Source: Protea cynaroides (taxonomy: Eukaryota > Streptophyta > Magnoliopsida > Proteales > Proteaceae). From it: DNA of 64,000 nucleotides. Shown one piece after another: positions 33,425 to 43,849 of this stretch; position 1 is the stretch's first letter; every line of letters starts with the position of its first letter. Below the pieces are notes generated by a model, which saw nothing but the letters and a program-made list of their open reading frames with translations, was not told the origin of the DNA and did not search any database. Both the position numbers and the translations under genes were made by a program. Location of the stretch: assembly GCA_028583415.1 (NCBI GenBank), contig CM053266.1, forward strand, positions 38,311,758 through 38,375,757, in the 5' to 3' direction.

Positions 33425-34363
33425 ATGGCGGTTCCTAATAGGCTCGAATCCACTCCCTTTCCATATCCCTGTACTCTAAATGTGTCAAATTTTGTCTCCT
33501 TGAAGTTAAATATAGGGAATTATTTGTTGAGGCAAACATAGATTCTCACCTTGAATGAGAGTCAAGATCTGCTAGGGTTTGTAAATGGTGAAACCCCTGC
33601 CTCCAGTTCGAGAGATTGTTTTTGTGGATGGAATTGCTTCTCTAAATCTAGACTATACGTCATGGATAAAGACTGATCGACTGGTGAAGGCCTGGATTAC
33701 GGGAACCCTCTCTGAAGAGGTTCTAGGGTTAGCAGTGGGTATCAAAACATCTCTGGATCTTTGGAAAGTACTCTCCTCTGCTTTTGCACAAGCATCAGAA
33801 GCAAGAGAATTCGAGTTATTATCCAAGCTTCACTTCATGAAGAAAACAGATGATGTTCCCTTATAAGATTTTCTTTTGGAATTCAAGACAATATACGATC
33901 AATTAAGTGCGATCAGAAAACCTGTGCCGGATCAACCCAAGGTATTTTATCTTCTCACTAATCTTGGTCCTGCTTTTGAAACGTTCACGACCACCATGCT
34001 GAAGCCTCCTGTACCAAGCTATGCCGACCTCATTCCATTGTTACAAAGTCATAGTTTGAGGTTAAAGAATCATCTTACTGATTCTGTGATTAATCCAAAT
34101 CTGGCATTCTATTCTTCACGGAAACCATCTAATAATCAACGTCGGGGCGGATTTAACTTAAGAGGCAGAGGTTTTGTTCAAGCGACTGTGAATCGCGAAA
34201 ACAAAGATCCCAATGTTTGTTCATCAAATGTTCATGCTTCTATTTTGTCAAATGTTCCTATTCAAAATTCTGCACCTGTTATTGCAACATCATATAATAT
34301 TGTATATATTACTTGTCAAATTTGTAAGAAACAAGGTCATTCCGCACTGAAGTGTTGGTGCTG
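33425..34363 (+). pseudogene. copia gag region
   Basis: Open pieces in changing frames encode a capsid-like Gag: LKLNIGNYLLRQT, DYTSWIKTDRLVKAWI, SLDLWKVLSSAFAQASEARE, LLTNLGPAFETFTTTML. They end in a basic RGGFNLRGRG stretch and a CCHC zinc knuckle CQICKKQGHSALKC (C-x2-C-x4-H-x4-C). Disruptions: a stop after RQT (33540), a frame change near 33600, a stop at 33864 between DDVPL and DFLLEF, and a stop right after the zinc knuckle (34363). Confidence 0.88.
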
Positions 34364-36039
34364 ATTTGATAATACATATCAAGAAGATGATACTCCACAT
34401 GCTCTAGCAGCATATAATCAGACGACAGTACCAGATCATCTTTGGGTTCCACATACTGGTGCGACTGCTCACATGATGGATGATGCAGGTAATTTTTCTA
34501 TCAAACCCTATGTTGGTTCAGATTCAGTGATAGTTGGTTATGGAGACTAGCTTATAATATCACACACAAGCGCTGGTGTTCTTAAAATGATAAATCTGTT
34601 CTTCCATTGAATGATGTTCTTATAGTACTGAAATTAAAAAGAACCTATTATCAGTTTCCAAGCTCACAACTGATTATCCATGTTTCTTTGAATTTAATTC
34701 AAATGGGTTTGTTGTTAAGGACAATCGGACCAAGAGGGTTTTGGCTTCCAGGACTAGAAATGGTGGCCTTTATACCTTCTCAGATACAATTCATACTCAA
34801 GGAAATGTTGCTGTCCAGTCTTCTCAGAATGTGTTAGATACTAGTTCACAAGTCAGTCCATCTGATGGTGTATTTGAAGCTTTATTTTCCTCTAGATTTC
34901 GCACTACTACAGCATATACTTGGCATTTGCGTCTTGGTCATTGTCAAAAATGTGTTGTTTCTCATTTGACTGATTAAGGTGTAATAACTGTAACTGATTC
35001 AAAGTCTAGTTTACCAGCAGTATGTACAAGTTGTCAAATGAGTAAATCTTGTAAACTTCCCTTTATTTCCAGTTTTTCTAGGACTAGTTTTCCTTTAGAA
35101 AGAGTCCACTGTGACCTGTGGGGTCCTGCTCCTGTAAACAGTGTTCAAAATTTTCGATTTTATATTTTGATTGTGGATGATTGTTCTAGATACAGTTGGT
35201 TTTACCTAGTGAAGAATAAATCTGACTTTTTCGAAGTTTATCAATTTTCAATTAATGTTGAAAACGCAGCTTGAAAGGAAGATTAAGGTTTTTCAATGTG
35301 ACGGAGGTGGTGAATTTGCAAGGACTAAATTTAGAGATCATATACAAGGCAATGGTATTCTTCTTCATATCTCATGTCCTGCAACTCCAGAGCAGAATAG
35401 TGTAGCCGAAAGAAAGCATCGGCATGTGGTTGAGTTGGGGTTAGCTATGATGTTTCATGCTTCCACACCAACTCGGTATTGGGTTGAAGCTTTTGGTACT
35501 GCAGTGTTCATCATCAATAGGCCTCCCTCAACAGTTCTGGACTTAGATACACCATTACATACTCTACCGGGTAAATCTCCTGACTACACCATGCTAAGAG
35601 TGTTCGGTTGTCAGTGTATTCCTTGTTTGAGACCTTATGTGAAGAACAAGCTTGAACCAAGGTCTTTAGAATGCATTTTTTTAGGATATAGTGAGTTTCA
35701 TAAGGGTTATAGATGGATGGATATTTCAACTGGCAGAATTTATGTCTCATGACATGTTGTATTTAATGAATCTGTTTTTCCTTTTATATCTATTTCTCCT
35801 ATTACATCATCCACTTTTGACTTGTCCTCATGTGCTGATATTGGTGTTTTTGAGAGATGGGTCGACATACCTACTTCAACCTCATCCACTTCATCATCTC
35901 ATCCACCTTCATCCACTTCATTATTCCTTCCATTTTCATCTTCTGCAAATGTGCAAACTGTGACTGATGATGTGCATACTGTGGATGGAGTATCTAAAAT
36001 TGTTCCTCTAGTATTATGGCTTCCATATCTGATCACATA

Positions 36040-36480
36040 GTTGCAGTACCAACTCCACTGGTTCCTATGACTAGTCAAGTAACCTCAATGACTGATCAAG
36101 AAACATACACATCAAATCAAGTGCTTTCCGAAATTGATCAAGTGGTTTCCAAGAATGATAAGGTAACTTCTGAAAGTGATCAAGTAGTTTCGGTGACTAA
36201 TCAACTGGCTCTTGTAACTGATGATTTAGTGCTGAACAATGTTGATAACATATCAATAAATAGAGTGCTGACCTCGGTGTCTACAAATCCAATGCTACAG
36301 CACCTGGGATCAGATCCAAATATAACTATAGTACATGATGTTAATGATGACACATCTCCTTTAGTTCCAAGGTTGACACAAAGGTTCACTGATGACACAT
36401 CTCCTCTAGTTCTAGATTTGACACAAAGGCTCAACACATCTCTATCTCTAGGTTTGACACAAAGGCCCACTGAGATTACT
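36040..36480 (+). repeat. repetitive linker between copia integrase and RT
   Basis: The linker encodes a run of short related units (SNQVLSEIDQVVSKNDKV, SESDQVVSVTNQ) and then three copies of a DDTSPLV..LTQR unit of about 50-60 bp (36346-36465). Copia elements usually have a variable linker here. The internal repeats look like slippage expansion. Confidence 0.75.
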
Positions 36481-37630
36481 AATAGTGTTGCAGAAAATTT
36501 AGCAATCAGCTCTCATTCTATGTTGAAATAGATACATTAAGAAAGAATAATACATGGGTCTTGGTACCCAAGAATTCTACAATGAATGTTGTAGGATGTA
36601 AGTGGGTTTACAAAACAAAATTGAAGTCTGATGGTACTGTGGATCCCCTAAAAGCAAGACTTGTTGCAAAGGGGTACTCTCAAATTGAGGGTGTGGACTA
36701 CTTAGATACTTTTAGTCCAGTCATCAAACCGCAATAATCCTTTTGGTTCTAACAGTTGCAACGGTGAAAAACTGGCCTCTTCGACAACTCGATGTAACAA
36801 ATGCATTTCTGCATGGTTACCTCTCTACACCGGTTTACATGAACCAGCCACCAGGATATGCAGATACCAATCAACCTCATGCTGTATGTAAATTACAGCG
36901 GGCCTTATATGGGCTTAAGCAAGCCCCTAGAGCTTGGTTTGACCGGTTCAATACTTATCTTATTGAGTTCGACTTCCGGTGTAGTACTAATGATACATCA
37001 TTATTTGTCTATCGGCACTCAACAAGGTTTTACTTCTTCTCTTGTACGATATCATCTTGACGGGTAATGATTCGTCTCTATTAGATCATTTTATTGCTTC
37101 GGTTAGTACGGAGTTTGCCATGAAGGACCTAGGAGAGCTTCATTATTTTTTGGGTATAGCTGTTCATCGGAATATTGATGGCATATTTTTAACTCAAACA
37201 AAATATGCTATGAGATACTTCAACGTGCAGATATGGTTGATACAAAACCTGTTCGAACACCTTCGGCTACCACCTCTTTTGTGTATCCAGAAGACACTAT
37301 CCCTTTTTCGGATATTCCAGTGTACCGAACTCTTGTTGGGTCTCTTCAGTACCTCACTATGACTAGCCTGGATTTGTCCTACGTAGTGAATCTCACATGT
37401 TAGTTTATGCATGCTCCGAGCCTTACTCACTTCAATATTGTTAAGAGGATTCTTCGATATATCAAAGGTACTCTTCATTATGGTATTCGCATTATACGAG
37501 ACAGTTCCTTGGATCTCATTGCCTACTCAGATTCTGATTGGGCTGGTTGTCCATTGACACGGCGATCTACGTCTAGTTTTTGTACTTTCCTTGGTGCAAA
37601 TTGTATATCATGGAGTGCTAAGAAGCAGTC

Positions 37631-37796
37631 AACGGTGGCCCGATCCAGTACAGAGGCTGAGTATCGAGCCATGGTTTCAGCTACTGCAGAATTGACATGG
37701 TTGTCATTTCTGCAACAGTGGCCCGATCCAATACAGAGGCTGAGTACCAAGCCATGGCTTCAGCTACTGCAAAATTGACATGGTTGTCATTTTTAC
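37631..37796 (+). repeat. 83-bp tandem duplication in copia RNase H
   Basis: The segment starting CAACGGTGGCCCG, which encodes the TVARSSTEAEY active-site block, is repeated immediately from 37714 with about seven changes. The period of 83 is not a multiple of three, so the second copy throws the frame. Confidence 0.92.
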
Positions 37797-37889
37797 TACA
37801 AGATATAGGTGTTGGTCAACCTAACCCTGCTGTGCTATATTGTGACAATGTCAATGCTTTACATCTCACAGTTTTTTTCTTATAATCTC

Positions 37890-38720
37890 TCTCTTGTTAT
37901 TTGGTAATTGGCATGTAACTTTTAAATTCAAAAATTTCAAGTTTCCACCCAAAGCTTTAGCTTCGATATTTCATTAGAAATGTTTAACTTAATCGGATTT
38001 ACTGTAGAGGCTTGAGGGTGCTTTTGGGTCAAGTGAGTTGAATGTTGGATTTGTCTCCCAATTAATTATTTTGTGTTCGTGTTGAACCGTAGACTTTTCA
38101 TCTAATATTTGCCTAATTTTGTACTTGACTTGCACAGCTAATAATTAATTATTGAACATTCCACATTTTCCCTTCTTAATTCTTATTCTTCTATTTGGGT
38201 TTGATCTTGACAGTAAAATTGATCGAAAATATAATTGAAGGAGGGTAGGATGGTCACCCATGGAATGCGATGACTTATTTTCCATTAGGAGATTGCAAAT
38301 TAAATTTCCATCAATAAAAAAAGCGAAGAAAATGAGATTTTATCTTTTTGGAAAATTTTGTTGCTTGCTTGTTAGGGAGCTATCCACAGCTACTGATGAA
38401 AGTGAAAACAAAAGAATTTATCGTGGTTTAGCACATAATATAAATGTCCACCTCCACCTTAGAGAGCAGAATTTTTTTTTTATTCACTAAGAAATATTCT
38501 GCACATCTCTCTATCTCACAAAGTGATTTCCTTGTTCTTTTATTTTCTACTCTTCTTAATTTAAAATAACCTCGTAATTAAGCAATATATAAGGTGGAGA
38601 GACATACATGTAAATCCTGAAGAATACAAGATACATCCCAACAATCTCCTTCTTGGATTGGATTCCGCAATCCACCTTGAAGAAAAACCTGAGTGGATGC
38701 CGACTTTGCAAACTCCTATA
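37890..38720. other. no gene recognised
   Basis: AT-rich sequence after the truncated copia element. An open frame at 38260-38490 has no recognisable motif. Confidence 0.5.
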
Positions 38721-38729
38721 TATATTGTC

Positions 38730-39330
38730 TTTGCTAAGCTACTGTTTCGGCCCTGATCCGTCTTGTAGGCCCACCAAGCTGCCTAGACCTGCAAGACAAG
38801 CAACGACAAGGGGAGGAGGAGGGCTTGTGGCCCCGTGTCCACTCTGATGCCAAAGTTAGGGCTCTGTGAACAGTCGATGGGCTCGGTGTCGAGCCCACAA
38901 CAGTATTTTAAATGTAAGTGGGTAGGTGAGAGATTCTCTGCGCATCCCAAGTGTCAGAGCAATAATCCCAAAGATGAGTAAATGAGTAATAAATGTTGTA
39001 GTACCTGAAATCTTGGGATTTGTCCTATTTATAGTGAATAATGTATATTTTCAAAATATCATTTTTTGTCCTTTGCTTTTGCGTTTGAGTTGGTGAAGAT
39101 GCTTTTTTGGTGTAGAATTGGAGATCTCCACGTGGCTCGTTGGTCGAGTCCTACGTGTCGAGGTTATATTGACAGCGTGACGTAATTCCCTAACAGCTAC
39201 CATGCCCAAATTGTCATGATTCACACCTTGACCCACACAACTTACCATCACACAATGTGATGTGACTCTATCTCTCCCATTGCTGCATGACCAGAGCGAT
39301 CACCTTCACCCATAAGATTAGAAGCAAAAA
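38730..39330. repeat. LTR-like fragment
   Basis: It contains ACTCTGATGCCAAAGTTAGG, a motif type found in long Gypsy-class LTRs and also seen at about 40864 (GATGCCAAAGTTAG) and 25896 (AATGCCTAAGTCAG). No element ends or coding region could be assigned. Confidence 0.35.
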
Positions 39331-40835
39331 AAACAAAAAAAAAGCTTCTTCTCAGATCCGCACTGTTCACAACCTGAACTCCTTGCAGTCTCTATCGTCC
39401 ATTTGTATTCCTTGCTCGAATTCCAATATGAGCTCTATCTGTTTAACACTCCCTGCAAGTCTTTGATGTCCATTTGTATCCTTTGCCTAAGTTTCAAGAG
39501 ATCCACTTGTTTCAACACTTCGTGCAAGCTTATACAAATTTCCAATCATTACAGTCATTGAAGGGTTCTATTGAGAAGCTTGAACCTGCCATTTGATTAA
39601 CCCAATCTTTTGCCTTCTGTGCCCACCATCAACTTCAAATAACTTAATCGACATTGATCTTACACAAGATTATTCAATCGATATTAATGAAATAGAATTT
39701 GTATAATCCATACCGTTCACTGAATCCGTATTACTCAGAAAAACCTTGGAACACTAGTCTCTATACCTCTTCCCCACCTTTCTTGAGTCACACATAATGC
39801 TTTTGTGCCAAGCAATTTGTGTACACTCATATCCACACACACCAAACACCAACACTAAATACTTCATCTTTTTTCTTCTTTTTTTTTCTCTTTTTCCCAT
39901 ACATTCATTTCCTCCCTTCTTTTCGAATTCCTTCTTCAAAGATGTGCTCATGTTGTCTCCTCTAGCCATGATCCAACGATTGGAAATGATATGAGTACGC
40001 GACACACTTACCCACTTTGCTAATAAAAAAAAAACTCTTTGGGAATACTCACTTTGCTATTTCAAAAAGACTCATTGGGACCCATTGATTTGCCATTTTC
40101 ATTCTTTCTCTTTCTTAATTTAAGAAAATTCCACAAAAACAATATATAAGTTTCCAAATTTACCCTAAGAAAAATTTAACTTTCCAAAGAAACTCTACCT
40201 CTATACAATTATAATTTTACTTTTATACATCTGATGATGTCAAATCCAATCCAAATACCATATACAAATTCAATTAACTACGAGAACCCCACAACCCCAA
40301 CACTCAGCCTCGTGGATATTAAATGGGAGTTTGAAAACCCAGAAATCTTCTCTGGATTCTATTCTTTGTTTCAGAAGATTAGATTTTTTTATTTTATTTT
40401 ATTTTATTTTTTTCTCTCGGTGTCTTTACAATCGTTTGAAAAGGTTGGTTTCCCAAAAATAAAAGAAGAAAATTGTAACTTTGGTTCTTCTCTGAGAAAA
40501 CTGGGATTATCAAAAAGATACGATAAATATATGATTTTTGGCTGTTCCTGGACGGTATATAACTTCTTCGTAGGAAGAGTTTTTCAGTTGGAGACAGACT
40601 TCAGTTAGGTTTTCCAGTTTATTTCTTCTGTTTGCTCTTATTGTTGGGAATGGGGAATTAACAAGCAATCAAAAACAAAGACCATGGCTTTCTTTAATTG
40701 ATTCTTGGATTGGAGCTTTTTAATTCTATTTTTGTCTTTTGAATTATCCTAGCTGTGAAAATAGGTTGTGTTCTCCATGGATTCTGTTCAGCCTCCAGAT
40801 CAAGTCATGTAGCTAAACACAAACACAGCACTAAA
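39331..40835. other. no supported gene; possible UTR sequence
   Basis: Mixed AT-rich sequence. A 124-codon plus-strand frame at 40234-40608 is Phe/Asn-rich and low in complexity and is not supported as a gene. The part from 40480 to 40800 could be upstream UTR of the gene at 41692, but nothing proves this. Confidence 0.35.
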
Positions 40836-40839
40836 GTGG

Positions 40840-41690
40840 GCGGGATATACCCTGGGCCACTTCGATGCCAAAGTTAGATGATTCCAAAGACAAGCATAAT
40901 TGAGCTCCTAGTAAAACACTAGAACTCCTTAGAGATTGGATTCCCTGAGACACAGGAGCTTCAATAACTTCCTCCTCTCATGAGGAGCAATCTAGGACCA
41001 AAGGGTGGTGCAAAGGTTGTCTCAAAGAGACTTTTTCAGAGCAATACTTGTATATTGATACTTTCTTTTGGGTAGGAAGTTCTGGATCCTTTGCAATTGA
41101 TATTCTCTCACTCCTTATAGGTCCAAGAGGGAACTTCACGAACAAGCTCTTCCCCACCTACCTCCATCTCTATCATCTGTCATCTAGAGAACAATAGGTC
41201 TAGGGGATTACGACCCTTTAGGGCAGCATTTGGATGTCTTGTCAGTCGTTTACGACCCCCATCGACCTTCTTCGATCCCCTTTTAGTCCACGTCCTCTAT
41301 TTCTTCCGACAATTGTAGCAATCTTTTCTCTTTTATCGAGCAACAACCTTACTTTTTGCTGATTCGGTCCATGATATGGTGACCTGACCAGTCAAATCCG
41401 CCTACTTGGCATTTACGGTGGTTGTCGATATTTATAAGCATTAATGACAGACCATTAAATGTCTAGCTACCCCATCAATCTGTCAAATCATGGCCTGATT
41501 ACCAAAAATGGGGGGTTGGACACGATTTCATCTTTCGAACACTTCTTATCCTCATGCTTGGTACCTTCGATGCGTGCCATGTGTCCCATTCTCCAAGGAC
41601 TATCATATATTCTTCATCCACGGTTTGATGTAAATCTATTATTATTTTCCCCCAATAGGTTGGTTTAAATAGTCCTCCTCCAGAAAATTT
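40840..41690. repeat. LTR-like fragment upstream of the 41.7-kb gene
   Basis: It shares the GATGCCAAAGTTAG motif with 38.8 kb and has the even, gene-free composition of a long Gypsy LTR, running to just before the start codon at 41692. If it is an LTR, the gene's promoter and 5' UTR were displaced or supplied by it. Boundaries uncertain. Confidence 0.35.
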
Positions 41691-41691
41691 G

Positions 41692-43238
41692 ATGAGGGTT
41701 TTGTTTGGCAATTTCTACTGCCCTTCTTTCATTTGCTTTTGCAAAACTTCTCCTCGTATGCTCTCTCCTTCCCCATTGAAGTTGGAGAACAGCCCACATG
41801 TTCCTTCTCCTTTATCTTCAGTTCCTGGTTCTTTGGATCCGTTATCTGGTGATACGATTGAGGTAAAGCATGAAGGGTTTGATGGGAATCAAGTTGAGAA
41901 TTTTCTAGAAAGCAATCTCGAGAAAAGCCATCTTCAGAACCAAGAGTAGTTCGGAAAAAGGTTGAAAATGCAAGAGTGCAGTGGATGGATATCTTAGGAA
42001 AAGAACTTGTTGAAATCAAGGAATTTGAACCCAGGTTGGTTCAATCTTCTTTCTTTTTAACGTATATTCTTTTTTAAGTATCTCGTTGGATTTCCTTTTG
42101 GTGTATTGTCGGATTAATTCTTCTGCTTGAAGTTGCTTTGATAAAAAGTGGTTGTTTAAGCCTCAACATTGTCTTCACATTGCGGGCATGTTTAGGGGTA
42201 ATCCAGATTGAGCGTAGTTTGATTTTTCATGTCTGAAAGTTGGAACTTATGAAGAATATATATTCTGAACCTAACTCCTTATCCAACATTGTGTTTGACA
42301 TGATACTTTGGGTTTGTTAGTAAACTTGTAGGCAATCAAATTAAAGAAATGTATTAGAGATTGTAGGACGGTGTTTGAGAAGATGGTGGGAAAATCATTA
42401 GGAAACTAGTCTCCAAGAATAATATTAAATGCTTCTACTGGTTGCTTTGGGCTACGAGGATATTTATTATAAAATTCTTGCAAAATGATTTTGGCTTTTG
42501 TTCACCTATCAGGAAAATCCTTTTGGCATAGTAGAACAGGACGTTGATATATCCTGGATCTTAGTACTAATCTACTGTAGAACTGCTTGCCACACTTACT
42601 TTCTGGATCTGATTGACCTGCTACATTATGGGGGGAGATGAGTAGAGATAACCTGCTACATTGTGGTAAGTTAATTCTTGCCACCTACGTGGGTGCGTGT
42701 GTATTTCTGTTGGTAGGTGTAGAGGAGTAGTTTGCTAATTAATGCAACCAAAAAACAGGAAATGGAAGCTTTCTACATTTTCCTACTAGATGTTGTGCTG
42801 ATCTATATATTATTGAATTTGAATTGTTCAGTTAGTGAGTATCTTCTTAATTTGGTGGATCATTACCTCTAAATCCTGCCAATTACCTAGCTATCTTCAC
42901 TGTCCCATTAATTAAAATTTAAAAGAGAAAACATAGAATGGAATGTATCCAGGGGTTATAAACGTAGAATATAAGAATGATCTTATCTATATATTTTGAC
43001 TAGGATCCTTCTAGTTGTAGTCTTGTGAATAAGGTCAAATCTAAAGTATATTAGGATTCATGATCACAATAAACCTTCACTGATACAGAAACACTATCAT
43101 TCTTGTGTAATGTCATTAACTTAATGATTGCTGCAACCTAACATTCTTTTATTTATTGGTATATTTTCCAGTGAATCAGGAGGAGATTCAGATGATGAAG
43201 GACAGGGTTATCGAGGCTGTGTCTGTGTTATTCAGTAA
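41692..43238 (+). CDS. small conserved plant protein with C-terminal CaaX-like motif; apparent frameshift
   Basis: Exon 1 (41692-42034, ending CCCAG|GTTGGT) and exon 2 (43172-43238, after TTTTCCAG) encode about 136 residues if one frame change is allowed. The N-terminal frame gives MRVLFGNFYCPSFICFCK then TSPRMLSPSPLKLENSPHV. The C-terminal frame gives KPSSEPRVVRKKVENARVQW, MDILGKELVEIKEFEP and, across the splice, SESGGDSDDEGQ...GCVCVIQ. The pattern (Cys-rich start, SPSPLKLE, VQWMDxLGKELVEIxEFE, acidic stretch, Cys-rich end) is that of an uncharacterised plant family. The terminal CVIQ fits a CaaX box, so prenylation and membrane attachment are possible. The two halves lie in different frames, switching near 41911-41930, where one base appears missing. 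It is a recent pseudogene or a sequence error. Confidence 0.6.
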
Positions 43239-43281
43239 TTAATTCTGCCTATCCCACTTGCCTCCTCAGTACCCCATTAGT

Positions 43282-43287
<6 letters not shown>

Positions 43288-43313
<26 letters not shown>
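43288..43313. repeat. (TA)n microsatellite
   Basis: A pure TA dinucleotide tract 50 bp after the stop codon of the preceding gene, probably in its 3' UTR. Confidence 0.9.
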
Positions 43314-43317
<4 letters not shown>

Positions 43318-43416
43318 AGCATTAAACTCCCATGCATTTCCTTGGACTCAATGTTCAGTCCCTGATGGCCTGTATAGTTTCCTTTATGCTTTAGTTCCCG
43401 AATGAATAGTCTGATG

Positions 43417-43846
43417 TTTACTGTTAGGATTGAGAAAACGCAAATAAGAAGAAAACATGAAGATTTACGTGATTCAACACCCTATCGTGGGATGCCTACG
43501 TCCATCAGAGAAAAGAGAAATTTTTATTGCCAAGAAATCTCTATAACTCTCCACTGACAGGCTTATCTCATCTGTCAGTTTTACCAGCTCTCCACCTGAC
43601 AAGCTTATCTTCTCTGTCAAGCCAGTCTTTCAGCTCTCCACTGTCAGAGTGTTCTCCTTTGACAGCTCTTATAGTCTTCCCTAAGTTTTTCCATACATAA
43701 ATTATATATAGGCAAACCTAGAAGTCTTAATCTCTCACAATTACAAGTTTACTTTCGTGTATATAATAGACCCAAACCCTAATACAAATACTACCCTTAT
43801 AACTATATGAATCCCAGAAGATACAAAACACCAACCCAACATTTAT
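43417..43846. mobile_element. probable solo LTR (420 bp)
   Basis: The unit 43422-43841 begins TGTTAGGATTGAG and ends CCAACCCAACA, the 5'-TG...CA-3' form of LTRs. It is flanked by TTTAC and TTTAT, a near-perfect 5-bp target duplication. It includes three CTCTCCACTGACAGGCTTAT-like repeats around 43548-43650. No internal domain adjoins it, so it is read as a solo LTR. Confidence 0.55.
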
Positions 43847-43849
43847 GAC

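Larger units (their letters stand above)
34430..37880 (+). pseudogene. copia pol region (PR-INT-RT-RH)
   Basis: Protease is reduced to WVPHTGATAHM, where the catalytic Asp of the D-S/T-G motif is His, so it is inactive. Integrase spans about 34910-35750: the zinc-binding HLRLGH, CTSCQMSKSCKLPF, LERVHCDLWGPAP, VDDCSRYSWFYLV, DGGGEF, and AERKHRHVVE with the catalytic Glu. Reverse transcriptase spans about 36545-37360: NTWVLVPKNSTMNVVGCKWV, KARLVAKGYSQIEGVDY, LRQLDVTNAFLHGYL, LYGLKQAPRAWFDRF; the YVDD block is damaged to YDIIL. RNase H spans about 37405-37880: YSDSDWAGCPLTRRST, SSTEAEYRAM, LYCDN. Frame changes occur near 35265 and 36740 and in RNase H. Confidence 0.9.
33213..37885 (+). mobile_element. 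Ty1/copia retrotransposon, 3'-truncated and mutated
   Basis: Order along the plus strand: a short putative 5' LTR (about 33213-33383), primer-binding site, gag with zinc knuckle, protease, integrase, reverse transcriptase and RNase H, the order PR-INT-RT-RH that defines Ty1/copia. The RNase H frame runs out at 37885 and no sequence like the 5' LTR follows, so the 3' end and 3' LTR are lost. Several stops and frame changes break the polyprotein, so it cannot move by itself. Confidence 0.9.

Noticed and set aside
40234..40608. 124-codon plus-strand frame
   Set aside because: Low-complexity Phe/Asn/Lys composition from AT-rich DNA, no motif, no splice or conservation support.
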